Shown here: positions 8,088 to 16,990 of the stretch, in pieces
Layout of the letters: each line of letters starts with the position of its first letter
Numbering within the stretch: the stretch's first letter is position 1
DNA from: JAZDRH01 sp047470865
GTDB lineage: Bacteria > Pseudomonadota > Gammaproteobacteria > Pseudomonadales > Pseudomonadaceae
DNA length: 64,000 bases
Direction of reading: 5' to 3'
Assembly: GCF_047470865.1 (NCBI RefSeq)
Contig: NZ_JAZDRH010000004.1
Coordinates: 1 to 64,000, forward strand
Notes under the pieces: model-generated
What the model was told of the DNA's origin: nothing
The model's database searches: none
The model's input: the letters and a program-made list of their open reading frames with translations, nothing else
Made by a program: the position numbers and the translations under genes

Positions 8088-9569
8088 TTATTCAAACCAG
8101 TGGGCGCGGGCGGCCATGATCAGCTTGCCGGCACGTTCTGAATCCATGCCTTGGATCTCGAGCAGATCATCAATTGATTGCTCGGCTAGGTCTTCGCGGG
8201 TGAGCACACCGCGTACTGCCAATTCTACAGCAAGCTCTTTGCTTACGCCTTCAAGATCTAATAAATCTTGAGCAGGCTGTGCATCGGCCAGTTTTTCCTC
8301 AGTGGCAATAGCTCGCGCTAATAGGCGATCTTTGGCACGAGTACGTAGCTCATTTACAATATCTTCGTCAAATCCGTCGATATTGAGCATCTCCTCCATT
8401 GGTACATAAGCAACTTCTTCAAGCGTTGCAAAACCTTCTTCAACCAATATAGCTGCAAGATCCTCATCTACTTCGAGTTCATCAACAAACAATTGTAGCA
8501 AGCTACCTGTTTCTGCTTGTTGACGTGCTTGAATGTCGTCTTCGGTCATCACATTTAACGTCCAGTTCGTTAACTGAGTTGCTAAACGCACGTTCTGACC
8601 ACCACGACCAATCGCTTGCGCTAAATTATCTTCAGCCACAGCAATGTCCATAGAATGGGCATCTTCATCTACGATGATAGCTACTACTTGCGCAGGAGCC
8701 ATGGCGTTAATAACAAACTGCGCTGGATTATCATCCCAAAGCACGATGTCAACACGCTCACCACCTAGTTCACCCGATACAGCTTGTACGCGAGAACCGC
8801 GCATACCAATACAGGCACCTTGTGGATCAATTCGTTTATCTTTTGAACGTACCGCAATTTTCGCACGTGAGCCAGGATCGCGTGCTGCCGTCATAATTTC
8901 GATAAGGCCTTCATAGATTTCAGGCACTTCAATACGAAACAGCTCAATAATCATCTCTGGCGCAGTACGCGAAAGAATTAATTGTGGACCACGGTTTTCG
9001 TTACGAATCTCTTTTAGTAAAGCCCGTACACGAGAGCCTACGCGGAAGGTTTCACGTGGGATAATTTCATCACGTCCTAGTAATGCTTCAGCGTTATTAC
9101 CAAGGTCAACGATGATGTTATCACGTGTTACTTTCTTCACTGTTCCTAGTAGTATCTCACCTACTTTAGAACGGTAAGCTTCAATTACTTGTGCACGCTC
9201 AGCTTCACGTACTTTTTGTACAATCACTTGCTTTGCAGTTTGTGCAGCAATACGACCAAAATCGACAGACTCAATCTGTTCTTCAATGGTTTCGCCTACT
9301 TTGGCGTTATATTCCATCGCTTTTGGCATATCTTCAGTTACTTGAAACGCTGGATCATCCAGTTCTTCATCAGTAACTACTGTCCATTTACGGAAAGTTT
9401 CATAGCTGCCTGTTGTGCGATTAATAACCACACGGACATCTACTTCTTCGTCGTAACGTTTTTTTGTTGCTGTCGCTAGGGCCTGCTCCAGTGCTTCGAA
9501 AATAACGCCTGGTGGAACACCCTTTTCGTTAGATACTGATTCTACAACCAGCAATATTTCTTTACTCAT
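8088..9569 (-). CDS. nusA: Transcription termination/antitermination protein NusA
   Basis: Binds RNA polymerase and modulates pausing, intrinsic termination and antitermination. The 493-residue product has the N-terminal polymerase-binding domain (MSKEILLVVESVSNEK, about 1-125), an S1 domain (about 130-200), two KH domains (about 200-345; GCIGMRGSRVQ..GE and AIGRGGQNVRLA) and two C-terminal acidic repeats, as in gammaproteobacteria. I start at the ATG at 9569-9567, preceded by GAGG and matching the family start, not at 9590. Follows rimP and precedes infB. Confidence 0.97.
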   Translation of the reverse strand: MSKEILLVVESVSNEKGVPPGVIFEALEQALATATKKRYDEEVDVRVVINRTTGSYETFRKWTVVTDEELDDPAFQVTEDMPKAMEYNAKVGETIEEQIESVDFGRIAAQTAKQVIVQKVREAERAQVIEAYRSKVGEILLGTVKKVTRDNIIVDLGNNAEALLGRDEIIPRETFRVGSRVRALLKEIRNENRGPQLILSRTAPEMIIELFRIEVPEIYEGLIEIMTAARDPGSRAKIAVRSKDKRIDPQGACIGMRGSRVQAVSGELGGERVDIVLWDDNPAQFVINAMAPAQVVAIIVDEDAHSMDIAVAEDNLAQAIGRGGQNVRLATQLTNWTLNVMTEDDIQARQQAETGSLLQLFVDELEVDEDLAAILVEEGFATLEEVAYVPMEEMLNIDGFDEDIVNELRTRAKDRLLARAIATEEKLADAQPAQDLLDLEGVSKELAVELAVRGVLTREDLAEQSIDDLLEIQGMDSERAGKLIMAARAHWFE

Positions 9570-9617
9570 TGCATGCCTCGCCTTGCGCAATCCTTTGAAC
9601 CCGCGGGATCCACGTCG

Positions 9618-10076
9618 TTAATCAAAATTCGGGACAATGTTGGCCTTATCAATTTGGTCGATGGGTAAAAGATATTCTTCGTCGCTAACTCGTACAACGA
9701 CATCTTCTTCCTCAACTCCTTGCAGAATACCTGTAATATTGCGTTTACCATCAAATGGTGTGCGCAAACGAATTTTCACTTGTTCACCTGCAAATGCTGC
9801 ATATTGTGCCAAGGTAAACAAGGGGCGATCCATTCCAGGAGATGACACTTCTAAGGTGTATTCCGTAGAGATAGGATCATCAACATCCAGAACTGCACTT
9901 AATTGACGACTAACTGCTTCACAATCATCAATATAGATACCCTTTTCACTATCAATAAATACTCTTAACAGTGAGTGGCGTCCTTGGGAGATAAACTCAA
10001 GACCCCAGAATTGAAAGCCAAGTGCCTCAACTACCGGAGCTAACATGTCTTGCAACTGTTCAAGTTTGCTTGCCAT
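9618..10076 (-). CDS. rimP: Ribosome maturation factor RimP
   Basis: Assists late assembly of the 30S subunit. The 152-residue product has the two-domain RimP layout: an N-terminal alpha/beta domain (LEQLQDMLAPVVEALGFQFWGLE, and DDCEAVSRQLSAVLD) and a C-terminal SH3-like barrel with the conserved EVSSPGMDRPLFT just before it. The start has an excellent AAGGAGGGTGC ribosome-binding site. First protein gene of the nusA operon, after the tRNA-Leu and its terminators. Confidence 0.96.
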   Translation of the reverse strand: MASKLEQLQDMLAPVVEALGFQFWGLEFISQGRHSLLRVFIDSEKGIYIDDCEAVSRQLSAVLDVDDPISTEYTLEVSSPGMDRPLFTLAQYAAFAGEQVKIRLRTPFDGKRNITGILQGVEEEDVVVRVSDEEYLLPIDQIDKANIVPNFD

Positions 10077-10091
10077 GCACCCTCCTTCAAG

Positions 10092-10122
10092 CCTAAAAAT
10101 AAAAAATGGGCATAACGCCCAT
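10092..10122 (-). terminator. Intrinsic terminator just ahead of rimP
   Basis: ATGGGC (10106-10111) pairs with GCCCAT (10117-10122), loop of 5. On the minus strand it is followed by TTTTTTATTTTT. It ends only about 10 bases before the rimP ribosome-binding site, so a transcript reaching rimP from upstream must read through it. It may act as an attenuator. Confidence 0.8.
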
Positions 10123-10165
10123 CCTTGAAAACCGCCATTTGCATTGGCACAGAACGTTTAGCCAT

Positions 10166-10186
10166 GAAAAAGCCCCTAAATGGGGC
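10166..10186 (-). terminator. Second terminator in the rimP leader
   Basis: GCCCC (10172-10176) pairs with GGGGC (10182-10186), loop TAAAT, followed on the minus strand by TTTTTC. Lies between the tRNA terminator and the rimP-proximal terminator. Confidence 0.65.
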
Positions 10187-10300
10187 CGGCTAGAATACAA
10201 ACGCTTGCAACTTCACTCTAAAATCAATTACATAATTGAAAAATTAAGCTGCAATATTCTAATGAGCGCCCTGCACCTTGTCAACCAACGCTCTTTTTAC

Positions 10301-10326
10301 GAAAAAACCCGCCAATGTAGCGGGTT
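10301..10326 (-). terminator. Terminator of tRNA-Leu
   Basis: AACCCGC (10306-10312) pairs with GCGGGTT (10320-10326), loop of 7, with a T6 run on the minus strand. It begins 10 bases after the tRNA CCA end. Confidence 0.85.
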
Positions 10327-10335
10327 ATTCGTTTT

Positions 10336-10421
10336 TGGTACCGAGAAGGGGACTCGAACCCCTACAGCCTTAGGCCACTACCACCTCAAGGTAGCGTGTC
10401 TACCAATTCCACCACCTCGGC
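10336..10421 (-). tRNA. tRNA-Leu (anticodon GAG)
   Basis: The 86-base gene folds as a class II tRNA. The acceptor stem is GCCGAGG against TCTCGGT, with the discriminator A and an encoded CCA. It has a D-arm with TTGGTAGA, an anticodon stem CTACC/GGTAG around TTGAGGT (anticodon GAG, reading CUC and CUU), a long variable arm typical of Leu, and GGTTCGAGTCC in the T arm. It lies between secG and the rimP operon, as in P. aeruginosa. Confidence 0.97.
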
Positions 10422-10436
10422 AAAACTTGTAGCTAC

Positions 10437-10826
10437 TTACTCAACCGTTGGAACATCACCATTTGAAGTCTGTGGCGCTGCACTTTCAGGCGCAACAGGC
10501 ACATCATCATTTTGAGCTTTTGGTGCTTTTAATTCAACCACTTCTGCAGCTTCTGGTAGCTGCGGAACACCCACCAAACCTTGCTGCTTAGCAGTATCAT
10601 TTGCGTAATACGCCAAACCAATACTAGTCGCAAAAAACACAGCGGCTAAAATAGCAGTTGTACGGCTTAAAAAGTTAGCCGAACCTTGCGATCCAAACAC
10701 TGTTGCTGAAGCACCTGAACCAAAAGAAGCACCTGCATCAGCACCTTTACCGTGCTGAATAAGCACGAATCCAATTAGCGCTACCGCCACAATTAAGTGA
10801 ACGATGATAATAACGTTCAATAGCAT
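10437..10826 (-). CDS. secG: Protein-export membrane protein SecG
   Basis: Accessory subunit of the SecYEG translocon in the inner membrane. The 129-residue product has two membrane segments (about residues 3-22 and 55-73), the conserved QHGKGADAGASFGSGAS cytoplasmic loop, and a Pro/Ala-rich acidic tail. I start at ATG 10826-10824 (MLLNVIIIVH), with AGGAAAC inside the end of tpiA as ribosome-binding site. One base separates it from the tpiA stop, so the two are probably cotranscribed and coupled. Confidence 0.96.
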   Translation of the reverse strand: MLLNVIIIVHLIVAVALIGFVLIQHGKGADAGASFGSGASATVFGSQGSANFLSRTTAILAAVFFATSIGLAYYANDTAKQQGLVGVPQLPEAAEVVELKAPKAQNDDVPVAPESAAPQTSNGDVPTVE

Positions 10827-10827
10827 C

Positions 10828-11586
10828 TTAGTTTCCTGCAGCGCGACAAATCGCACTAAATTCTTCTGCATTCAGGGAAGCTCCACCTACAAGCCCCCCG
10901 TCGATATCCGCCATTGCAAACAGCTCAGCAGCATTAGCGGCTTTTACACTACCGCCATACAGTATTTGGACGCTTTGCCCGATTAATTCATCGTGCTGCT
11001 TAAGATATCCACGAATAATACCATGAATCTCTTGTGCTTGTTCAGGCGTTGCAGTTAAACCTGTTCCAATCGCCCAAACTGGCTCATAGGCAATAATAGC
11101 ATGCTTAAAAGCACCTACACCTACTTCCTGTAATACTGCATTTAACTGTGTTAACACAGTTTCTTCTGCTTTGCCCGCCTCTCGCTCAGCTAAGGATTCA
11201 CCCAAACATAAAATTGGAATTAAACCTGCTGACTGCGCTGCAATAAACTTGCGGCATATTACCTGATCGCTCTCAAATTGCAATATTCGGCGCTCAGAAT
11301 GCCCCACTAAAACCATGGAGCAATTTACATCTGCGAGCTGTTTGGCACTTACTTCACCAGTAAATGCGCCCAACTCTAGTTCAGTAGCGCAATCTTGCGC
11401 ACCTAAATTCCATTTTTTTTGCAATAACAAGTTTTGACTGACTTGTTGTAAATGCAAAAAGTTTGGAAACACAGCAATTCCAACATTAGCTGGATATTCC
11501 TGCGCAGCCAGATCAAGCAATAGCTGTTCAACGCTAGCGCGGCAACCAAACATTTTCCAGTTTCCTGCTACTAGTTTTTGACGCAT
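10828..11586 (-). CDS. tpiA: Triosephosphate isomerase
   Basis: Interconverts dihydroxyacetone phosphate and glyceraldehyde 3-phosphate in glycolysis and gluconeogenesis. The 252-residue TIM barrel has the substrate Lys in AGNWKM, the catalytic His in VGHSERR, the catalytic Glu in AYEPVWAIGTG (with the flexible loop) and the phosphate-binding LYGGSVKAAN. The start has an AGAGGTC ribosome-binding site. Lies between glmM and secG. Confidence 0.98.
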   Translation of the reverse strand: MRQKLVAGNWKMFGCRASVEQLLLDLAAQEYPANVGIAVFPNFLHLQQVSQNLLLQKKWNLGAQDCATELELGAFTGEVSAKQLADVNCSMVLVGHSERRILQFESDQVICRKFIAAQSAGLIPILCLGESLAEREAGKAEETVLTQLNAVLQEVGVGAFKHAIIAYEPVWAIGTGLTATPEQAQEIHGIIRGYLKQHDELIGQSVQILYGGSVKAANAAELFAMADIDGGLVGGASLNAEEFSAICRAAGN

Positions 11587-11650
11587 GCTTGACCTCTTAT
11601 CTAAATAGGGCGCAGATAGTACTCAACAACGCACAATCTTGCAAGAAAAA

Positions 11651-12994
11651 TCAACTACATACAGCATCAACTTGCGCTGCAAGTTGTTCTGCATATTGTT
11701 GCACCATAGCTTCGTCATCACCTTCAACCATAACACGCACTAGTGGTTCGGTGCCTGACTTACGTAATAATACACGCCCACGGCCTAGCATAGCTTGAGT
11801 TACCTCATCACAGGCTTTAACAACATCTGGATGAGAAACAGGATCACTATCGCCTTTCAGGCGTACATTAATCAGAACCTGTGGGAATTTTTTCCAAGCA
11901 AAACGTTCTTTTGCCAAGCTATGCTGACGACGCTGCAAAGCACGAAGCACTTGCAACGCAGCAACAATGGCATCCCCCGTTGTGACATGATGTGCACATA
12001 AGATATGCCCTGAGTTCTCTCCACCTAGCATCCAGCCACGCTCTTGCATATCAGCAATCACATAGCGATCCCCTACTTTAGCGCGCGAGAAGCCTATGCC
12101 GCGTTCTTTAAGTGCTAGCTCTAATCCTAGATTACTCATTAGGGTACCCACTACACCTGCACCTTCAGTTAGCAATCCTCGGTCTTGTAAGTCGGTTGCT
12201 ATGGTAAAGAGTATGCCATCGCCATCAAGCACAGCACCGGTATGATCAACCATTAATACACGATCGCCATCGCCATCAAAAGCAATACCTAAATCAGCAC
12301 CTTGATCAACAACAGTTTTACGAAGTAGCTCTAAATGGGTAGAACCTACACCGTCATTGATATTTAAACCATTAGGCTCATCACCAATCACTGTAACCTG
12401 CGCACCTAACTCACGAAAAACACTAGGTGCAACCTTATAAGTGGCGCCATGAGCACAATCTAGCACTACTTTTAGGCCATCAAAACTAGTGGATGTTGGC
12501 ACACTGCTTTTACAAAACTCAATATAACGACCTGCAGCATCATTAACGCGTGAGGCCTTACCTTGTTGACTGGATTCAACCACGGTCATAGGTGAGTCAA
12601 TTAACTCCTCAATCATCATTTCAACTTCATCAGGGAGCTTAGTGCCTGTTGAAGAAAAAAACTTAATACCGTTATCGTTATATGGATTATGCGAGGCACT
12701 AATAACAATTCCTGCATCCGCATGAAAGGTGCGTGTTAAATAGGCAATCGCTGGTGTTGGCATAGGTCCTAGCAGCATAACATCAACCCCTGCCGCAATC
12801 AGCCCTGCTTGTAATGCTGACTCAAACATATAGCCTGAAATACGCGTGTCTTTACCTATTAAAATGCGCGCTCGACCATTTTTGCGAAACGCCATTCCTG
12901 CCGCCCAACCTAGCTTGAGCATAAAATCTGGTGTTATTGGAAATTGCCCTACTTCACCACGAATACCGTCAGTTCCAAAGTACTTTCTTGACAT
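11651..12994 (-). CDS. glmM: Phosphoglucosamine mutase
   Basis: Converts glucosamine 6-phosphate to glucosamine 1-phosphate for UDP-GlcNAc, and so for peptidoglycan and lipopolysaccharide. The 447-residue product has the phosphoserine loop ISASHNPYNDNGIK with Ser101, the metal-binding DGDGDR and the sugar-binding GGENSGH, and ends with the phosphate-binding RKSGTEPLVRVMVEG. Typical length. Lies 8 bases after folP, the widely conserved folP-glmM pair. Confidence 0.98.
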   Translation of the reverse strand: MSRKYFGTDGIRGEVGQFPITPDFMLKLGWAAGMAFRKNGRARILIGKDTRISGYMFESALQAGLIAAGVDVMLLGPMPTPAIAYLTRTFHADAGIVISASHNPYNDNGIKFFSSTGTKLPDEVEMMIEELIDSPMTVVESSQQGKASRVNDAAGRYIEFCKSSVPTSTSFDGLKVVLDCAHGATYKVAPSVFRELGAQVTVIGDEPNGLNINDGVGSTHLELLRKTVVDQGADLGIAFDGDGDRVLMVDHTGAVLDGDGILFTIATDLQDRGLLTEGAGVVGTLMSNLGLELALKERGIGFSRAKVGDRYVIADMQERGWMLGGENSGHILCAHHVTTGDAIVAALQVLRALQRRQHSLAKERFAWKKFPQVLINVRLKGDSDPVSHPDVVKACDEVTQAMLGRGRVLLRKSGTEPLVRVMVEGDDEAMVQQYAEQLAAQVDAVCS

Positions 12995-13002
12995 TTACAC
13001 AC

Positions 13003-13833
13003 CTACACAGCTGCTTGCACAGCGTTAAACAATTTTAATGCATCCATGGTGGCTTCTACATCATGTACGCGAAGAATTTGAGCACCTCGCTCAAATGCCA
13101 TTAGAGCTAGAGCCACGCTTCCAATAAGGCGCTGATCCGTAGTTTTATTCAATACTTGACCAATCATGCTCTTACGAGATACCCCGACCAATAATGGCAA
13201 TTTAAAACTATGCAATTGCTGCATATGTTTAAATAAGGATAAATTATGCTCTAGGTTTTTTGCAAAGCCAAAACCTGGGTCTAACACCAAGCGCTCACGC
13301 TGAATGCCTTGCTCTACACAGCGCTCAATTTGATGGCGTAAGAAGTCTTCAACTTCGTTAGTGACATTCTCATAGTGAGGAGCATTTTGCATAGTCCGAG
13401 GTTCGCCTTGCATATGCATCAAACAGACGGCCGCCAAGCTATCTTTTACGGCCTCAATTGCACCCTCCCTGGACAAAGAGCGCACATCATTAATCAAACC
13501 AGCTCCCACCTTTAGACTTTCACACATCACTGCAGGCGTTGATGTGTCTACTGAAATAACCACATCAAGATTTTTTGCTATTTTTTCAACCACAGGCACA
13601 ACACGATCTAGCTCTACTTGCTCAGATACTTCATCTGCGCCAGGCCTTGTCGATTCACCACCAATATCAATCAACGTAGCACCTAACTGAACCATAGATT
13701 CTGCACGCTTTAGCGCTGCATCTAGACTGTTATATTGACCGCCATCTGAAAATGAATCAGGAGTGACATTAACAATCCCCATCACATGAGGACGAGATAA
13801 ATCCAGTACACGCTGCCCGCACTTGAGTTGCAT
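13003..13833 (-). CDS. folP: Dihydropteroate synthase
   Basis: Joins p-aminobenzoate to the pterin pyrophosphate in folate synthesis, the sulfonamide target. The product (276 residues from this start) is a TIM barrel with VMGIVNVTPDSFSDGG, the DIGGESTRPGA loop, DPGFGFAKN and the VSRKSMIG block. Two starts are possible. ATG 13833 has AAGAGA 7 bases upstream; ATG 13848 adds five residues, has only a weak site and lies just 7 bases after the T run of the upstream terminator. I prefer 13833. Follows ftsH and precedes glmM. Confidence 0.95.
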   Translation of the reverse strand: MQLKCGQRVLDLSRPHVMGIVNVTPDSFSDGGQYNSLDAALKRAESMVQLGATLIDIGGESTRPGADEVSEQVELDRVVPVVEKIAKNLDVVISVDTSTPAVMCESLKVGAGLINDVRSLSREGAIEAVKDSLAAVCLMHMQGEPRTMQNAPHYENVTNEVEDFLRHQIERCVEQGIQRERLVLDPGFGFAKNLEHNLSLFKHMQQLHSFKLPLLVGVSRKSMIGQVLNKTTDQRLIGSVALALMAFERGAQILRVHDVEATMDALKLFNAVQAAV

Positions 13834-13854
13834 TTGTATTCTCTTCATTTACTC

Positions 13855-13889
13855 ATAAAAAATGCCGATGTAGACATCGGCATTTTTAC
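13855..13889. terminator. Intrinsic terminator between ftsH and folP
   Basis: AATGCCGAT (13861-13869) pairs with ATCGGCATT (13876-13884) with a 6-base loop; A6 lies on one side and T5 on the other, so it can work in both directions. For minus-strand transcription it ends ftsH just ahead of folP. Confidence 0.85.
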
Positions 13890-13893
13890 ACAC

Positions 13894-15819
13894 TTAATGA
13901 TTTTTCGCAGGATCTCCTACAGGATCCTCAGGGTCATCCAAAGTCAACTCTGTAACTTCTGCCACTGATGCATTACCTGAACCACCTGGTTTATTATCAG
14001 ACCAGTCTTTTGGCTCACGTGGCTCTCTGCCTTCCATAATGTCATCAATCTGGTCTGAATCAATAGTTTCATATTTCATCAGTGCTTGCGCCATCATATC
14101 TAGCTTATCGCGATTATCTTCCAAGATTTGCTTAGCCGTAGCATAACAGTGATCAATCACATCACGCACTTCTTGGTCAATTAACTTAGCCGTTTCACCT
14201 GACATATGTGAAGCCTGGCTAGCACCACGACCTAAATAGCCGCCATTTTCTTCTTCCACGTACATCAGGGGACCTAACTTTTCAGACAAGCCCCACTTGG
14301 TCACCATATTGCGGGCAATTTGTGTGGCACGCTCAATATCGTTGGATGCTCCCGTAGTAACACCATCCATACCTAGCGTCATCTCTTCTGCAATACGCCC
14401 ACCATACAGGGAGCAAATTTGACTGAGCAAACCACGCTTAGACAAGCTGTAACGGTCTTCCTCAGGAAGAAACATAGTTACACCTAAGGCACGCCCACGC
14501 GGAATAATAGTTACTTTATATACAGGATCATGCTCAGGTACCAAACGCCCAACAATGGCATGACCTGCTTCATGGTAAGCCGTGTTCAGTTTTTCTTTCT
14601 CAGACATAACCATAGATTTGCGCTCTGCGCCCATCATGATTTTATCTTTAGCCAACTCAAACTCTTTCATGGTGACTAAACGCTTACCACCACGAGCAGC
14701 AAAGAGTGCCGCTTCGTTTACAAGGTTAGCTAAGTCTGCACCAGAAAAGCCTGGCGTACTACGCGCAATAATGGCTGGCTGCACATCATCGGCAATAGGT
14801 ACTTTACGCATATGCACTTTTAAAATCTGCTCACGGCCACGAATATCCGGCAGACTTACTACAACCTGACGATCGAAACGACCTGGACGCAACAACGCTG
14901 GATCAAGTACATCAGGACGGTTAGTAGCGGCAATTACAATAACGCCATCATTGACCTCAAAACCATCCATTTCAACGAGTAACTGGTTAAGTGTTTGTTC
15001 ACGCTCATCATGACCACCCCCCATGCCTGAACCGCGGTGGCGTCCTACAGCATCAATTTCATCAATAAAGATAATGCAGGGTGCATGTTTTTTCGCTTGT
15101 TCAAACATGTCGCGTACACGAGAAGCACCCACACCTACAAACATCTCAACAAAGTCAGAACCTGAAATAGAGAAGAAAGGCACTTTAGCTTCGCCAGCAA
15201 TTGCTTTAGCCAGTAAGGTTTTACCTGTACCAGGCTGACCAACCATGAGTACGCCACGAGGAATTTTACCGCCTAAGCGTTCAAAACGGCTCGGGTCGCG
15301 TAGGAACTCAACCAATTCACCTACTTCTTCTTTAGCTTCGTCGCAACCAGCTACATCAGCCAATGTAGTTTTGATTTGGTCTTCTGCTAAAAGGCGAGCC
15401 TTGCTTTTGCCAAACCCCATAGGACCGCCTTTACCACCTGCACCACCTTGCATTTGGCGCATAAAGAACATAAAGACAGCAATAATAATTAAAATAGGGA
15501 AGCTAGCGATAAACAGCTGCATAAAGATATTTTGTCTTTCTGGCAGTTTGCCTACAACTTTCACATTGTTGTTTAGCAAGTCGCCCATCAAACCATTATC
15601 AGTAACGTTTGGACGTATTGTCTCAAAGAAACTGCCATCTGTACGCTTAGCATTAATCGTCAAGTTATCAATTGTTACCTGACTGATTTTTCCTTCATTC
15701 ACTTCTTTAATGAATGCGGAATAATCAACCTTACCCGCATCATTTTGCGAGGAAAAGTTATTCATAACTGTAACGAGCACGACTGCAATGACCAGCCAAA
15801 GAATTAAATTTTTTGCCAT
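13894..15819 (-). CDS. ftsH: ATP-dependent zinc metalloprotease FtsH
   Basis: Inner-membrane AAA protease that degrades membrane and regulatory proteins, for example LpxC and sigma-32 in E. coli. The 641-residue product has two membrane segments (about 4-20 and 102-120), Walker A GQPGTGKT at 194-201, Walker B CIIFIDEID at about 248-256, the second region of homology ATNRPDVLDPALLRPGRFDR, and the zinc site HEAGH at 416-420. I start at the ATG at 15819 (MAKNLILWLV, as in E. coli) rather than the GTG at 15828. Follows rlmE, as in most gammaproteobacteria. Confidence 0.98.
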   Translation of the reverse strand: MAKNLILWLVIAVVLVTVMNNFSSQNDAGKVDYSAFIKEVNEGKISQVTIDNLTINAKRTDGSFFETIRPNVTDNGLMGDLLNNNVKVVGKLPERQNIFMQLFIASFPILIIIAVFMFFMRQMQGGAGGKGGPMGFGKSKARLLAEDQIKTTLADVAGCDEAKEEVGELVEFLRDPSRFERLGGKIPRGVLMVGQPGTGKTLLAKAIAGEAKVPFFSISGSDFVEMFVGVGASRVRDMFEQAKKHAPCIIFIDEIDAVGRHRGSGMGGGHDEREQTLNQLLVEMDGFEVNDGVIVIAATNRPDVLDPALLRPGRFDRQVVVSLPDIRGREQILKVHMRKVPIADDVQPAIIARSTPGFSGADLANLVNEAALFAARGGKRLVTMKEFELAKDKIMMGAERKSMVMSEKEKLNTAYHEAGHAIVGRLVPEHDPVYKVTIIPRGRALGVTMFLPEEDRYSLSKRGLLSQICSLYGGRIAEEMTLGMDGVTTGASNDIERATQIARNMVTKWGLSEKLGPLMYVEEENGGYLGRGASQASHMSGETAKLIDQEVRDVIDHCYATAKQILEDNRDKLDMMAQALMKYETIDSDQIDDIMEGREPREPKDWSDNKPGGSGNASVAEVTELTLDDPEDPVGDPAKNH

Positions 15820-15944
15820 ATCACTCACTTAAGTAGCCCTCTGCAAGCGTAACCCGATGTAGATAACTGTTCTCACAACTATAACTTACTACAGATCTGC
15901 CTACATGGCTTGTGTTGCCTGTAACAAAAATTGATTTATATCGT

Positions 15945-16568
15945 CTACTCAGCTTTAAAACCGCGTGCTAACAGATACTGTTCACGTGATCGGTCTCGAG
16001 AGGACAACGGTTTTCGAATCTGTACTTTTTCAAACCGTGAGCGCACCTCTTTCAAGTACACATCAAAACCGTCACCTTGGAAAATCTTGATGAGAAAATC
16101 ACCACCTGGGCGCAAAACACGACTAGCCAAATCTAATGCCAGTTCACACAAATACATAGCACCTGCTTGATCTGCAGTGCGTATACCACTCATATTGGGT
16201 GCCATATCTGAAATTACAAGGTGTACTGGATTATTATTTATCGCAGCAAGAATTTGCTCAAACACCTTATCCTCAGTAAAGTCCCCTTGGATGAAGGTTA
16301 CATCAGCAATACTATCCATTGGTAGAATATCGGATGCAATTAAAGTACCCTTATCACCAATGATGCGGCTAGTTACTTGTGACCAACCGCCTGGAGCACT
16401 GCCTAAATCCACCACGGTCATTCCAGGGCGTAAAATTTTATCTTTGTCCTGAATTTCTAGCAATTTATAGCTAGCGCGCGAGCGATAACCATCCTTTTGT
16501 GCCATTTTTACATAAGGATCATCAAAATGCTCTTTTAACCAGCGTTGACTGCTTTTAGATCGTGCCAC
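15945..16568 (-). CDS. rlmE: 23S rRNA 2'-O-ribose U2552 methyltransferase
   Basis: Methylates U2552 in the A-loop of 23S rRNA (also named ftsJ/rrmJ). The 207-residue product has the Rossmann SAM motif VDLGSAPGGWSQV and the K-D-K-E catalytic set, of which the N-terminal YRSRASYKLLEI Lys, the DMAPN Asp and the LIKIFQG Lys are visible. The GTG start at 16568-16566 has AGAGG about 6 bases upstream. Divergent from yhbY and upstream of ftsH. Confidence 0.97.
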   Translation of the reverse strand: MARSKSSQRWLKEHFDDPYVKMAQKDGYRSRASYKLLEIQDKDKILRPGMTVVDLGSAPGGWSQVTSRIIGDKGTLIASDILPMDSIADVTFIQGDFTEDKVFEQILAAINNNPVHLVISDMAPNMSGIRTADQAGAMYLCELALDLASRVLRPGGDFLIKIFQGDGFDVYLKEVRSRFEKVQIRKPLSSRDRSREQYLLARGFKAE

Positions 16569-16642
16569 GTGATACCTCTTAGGCGATAGCTAAGGTAAAC
16601 TAGCCATCTTATTTATCTGCAAATACGACACCGAGGTCGATT

Positions 16643-16954
16643 ATGTCGCTCACTCAAGAGCAAAAGAAAAAATTTAAATCCATCGGCCATCATCTAAAAG
16701 CGGTTGTAACCGTAGCTGATAATGGTTTGACGGAAAACGTGCTTGCTGAAATTGATCGCGCACTCAATGATCATGAACTGATCAAAGTACAAATCCGCTT
16801 ACCTGAGCGCGATGACCGTAAAGTCATTTTAGACGAACTTTGCCAAGCGTCTAGTGCTTTACTGGTTCAAAGCATAGGAAAAATGGCTTTGATCTACCGC
16901 AAAAACCCTAAGCCTAATAAAAACCTGTCAAACTTACTACGTTTTCAGGAATGA
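16643..16954 (+). CDS. yhbY: RNA-binding YhbY/CRM-domain protein
   Basis: Small protein linked to the pre-50S ribosome. The 103-residue product is one CRM domain: LTQEQKKKFKSIGHHLKAVV, the glycine-containing turn NGLTENVLAEID, and LVQSIGKMALIYRKN at the end. The ribosome-binding site is GAGG. Transcribed away from rlmE across a 74-base divergent spacer; this pairing with rlmE-ftsH is widely conserved. Confidence 0.93.
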   Translation: MSLTQEQKKKFKSIGHHLKAVVTVADNGLTENVLAEIDRALNDHELIKVQIRLPERDDRKVILDELCQASSALLVQSIGKMALIYRKNPKPNKNLSNLLRFQE

Positions 16955-16955
16955 T

Positions 16956-16990
16956 TAATAAAAGAGGAAGCTGAGCTTCCTCTTTTATTT
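16956..16990. terminator. Bidirectional terminator between yhbY and a convergent gene
   Basis: AAAAGAGGAAGC (16960-16971) pairs perfectly with GCTTCCTCTTTT (16975-16986), loop TGA. A and T runs flank both sides. The stop codon of the convergent minus-strand gene lies inside the stem. Confidence 0.85.
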
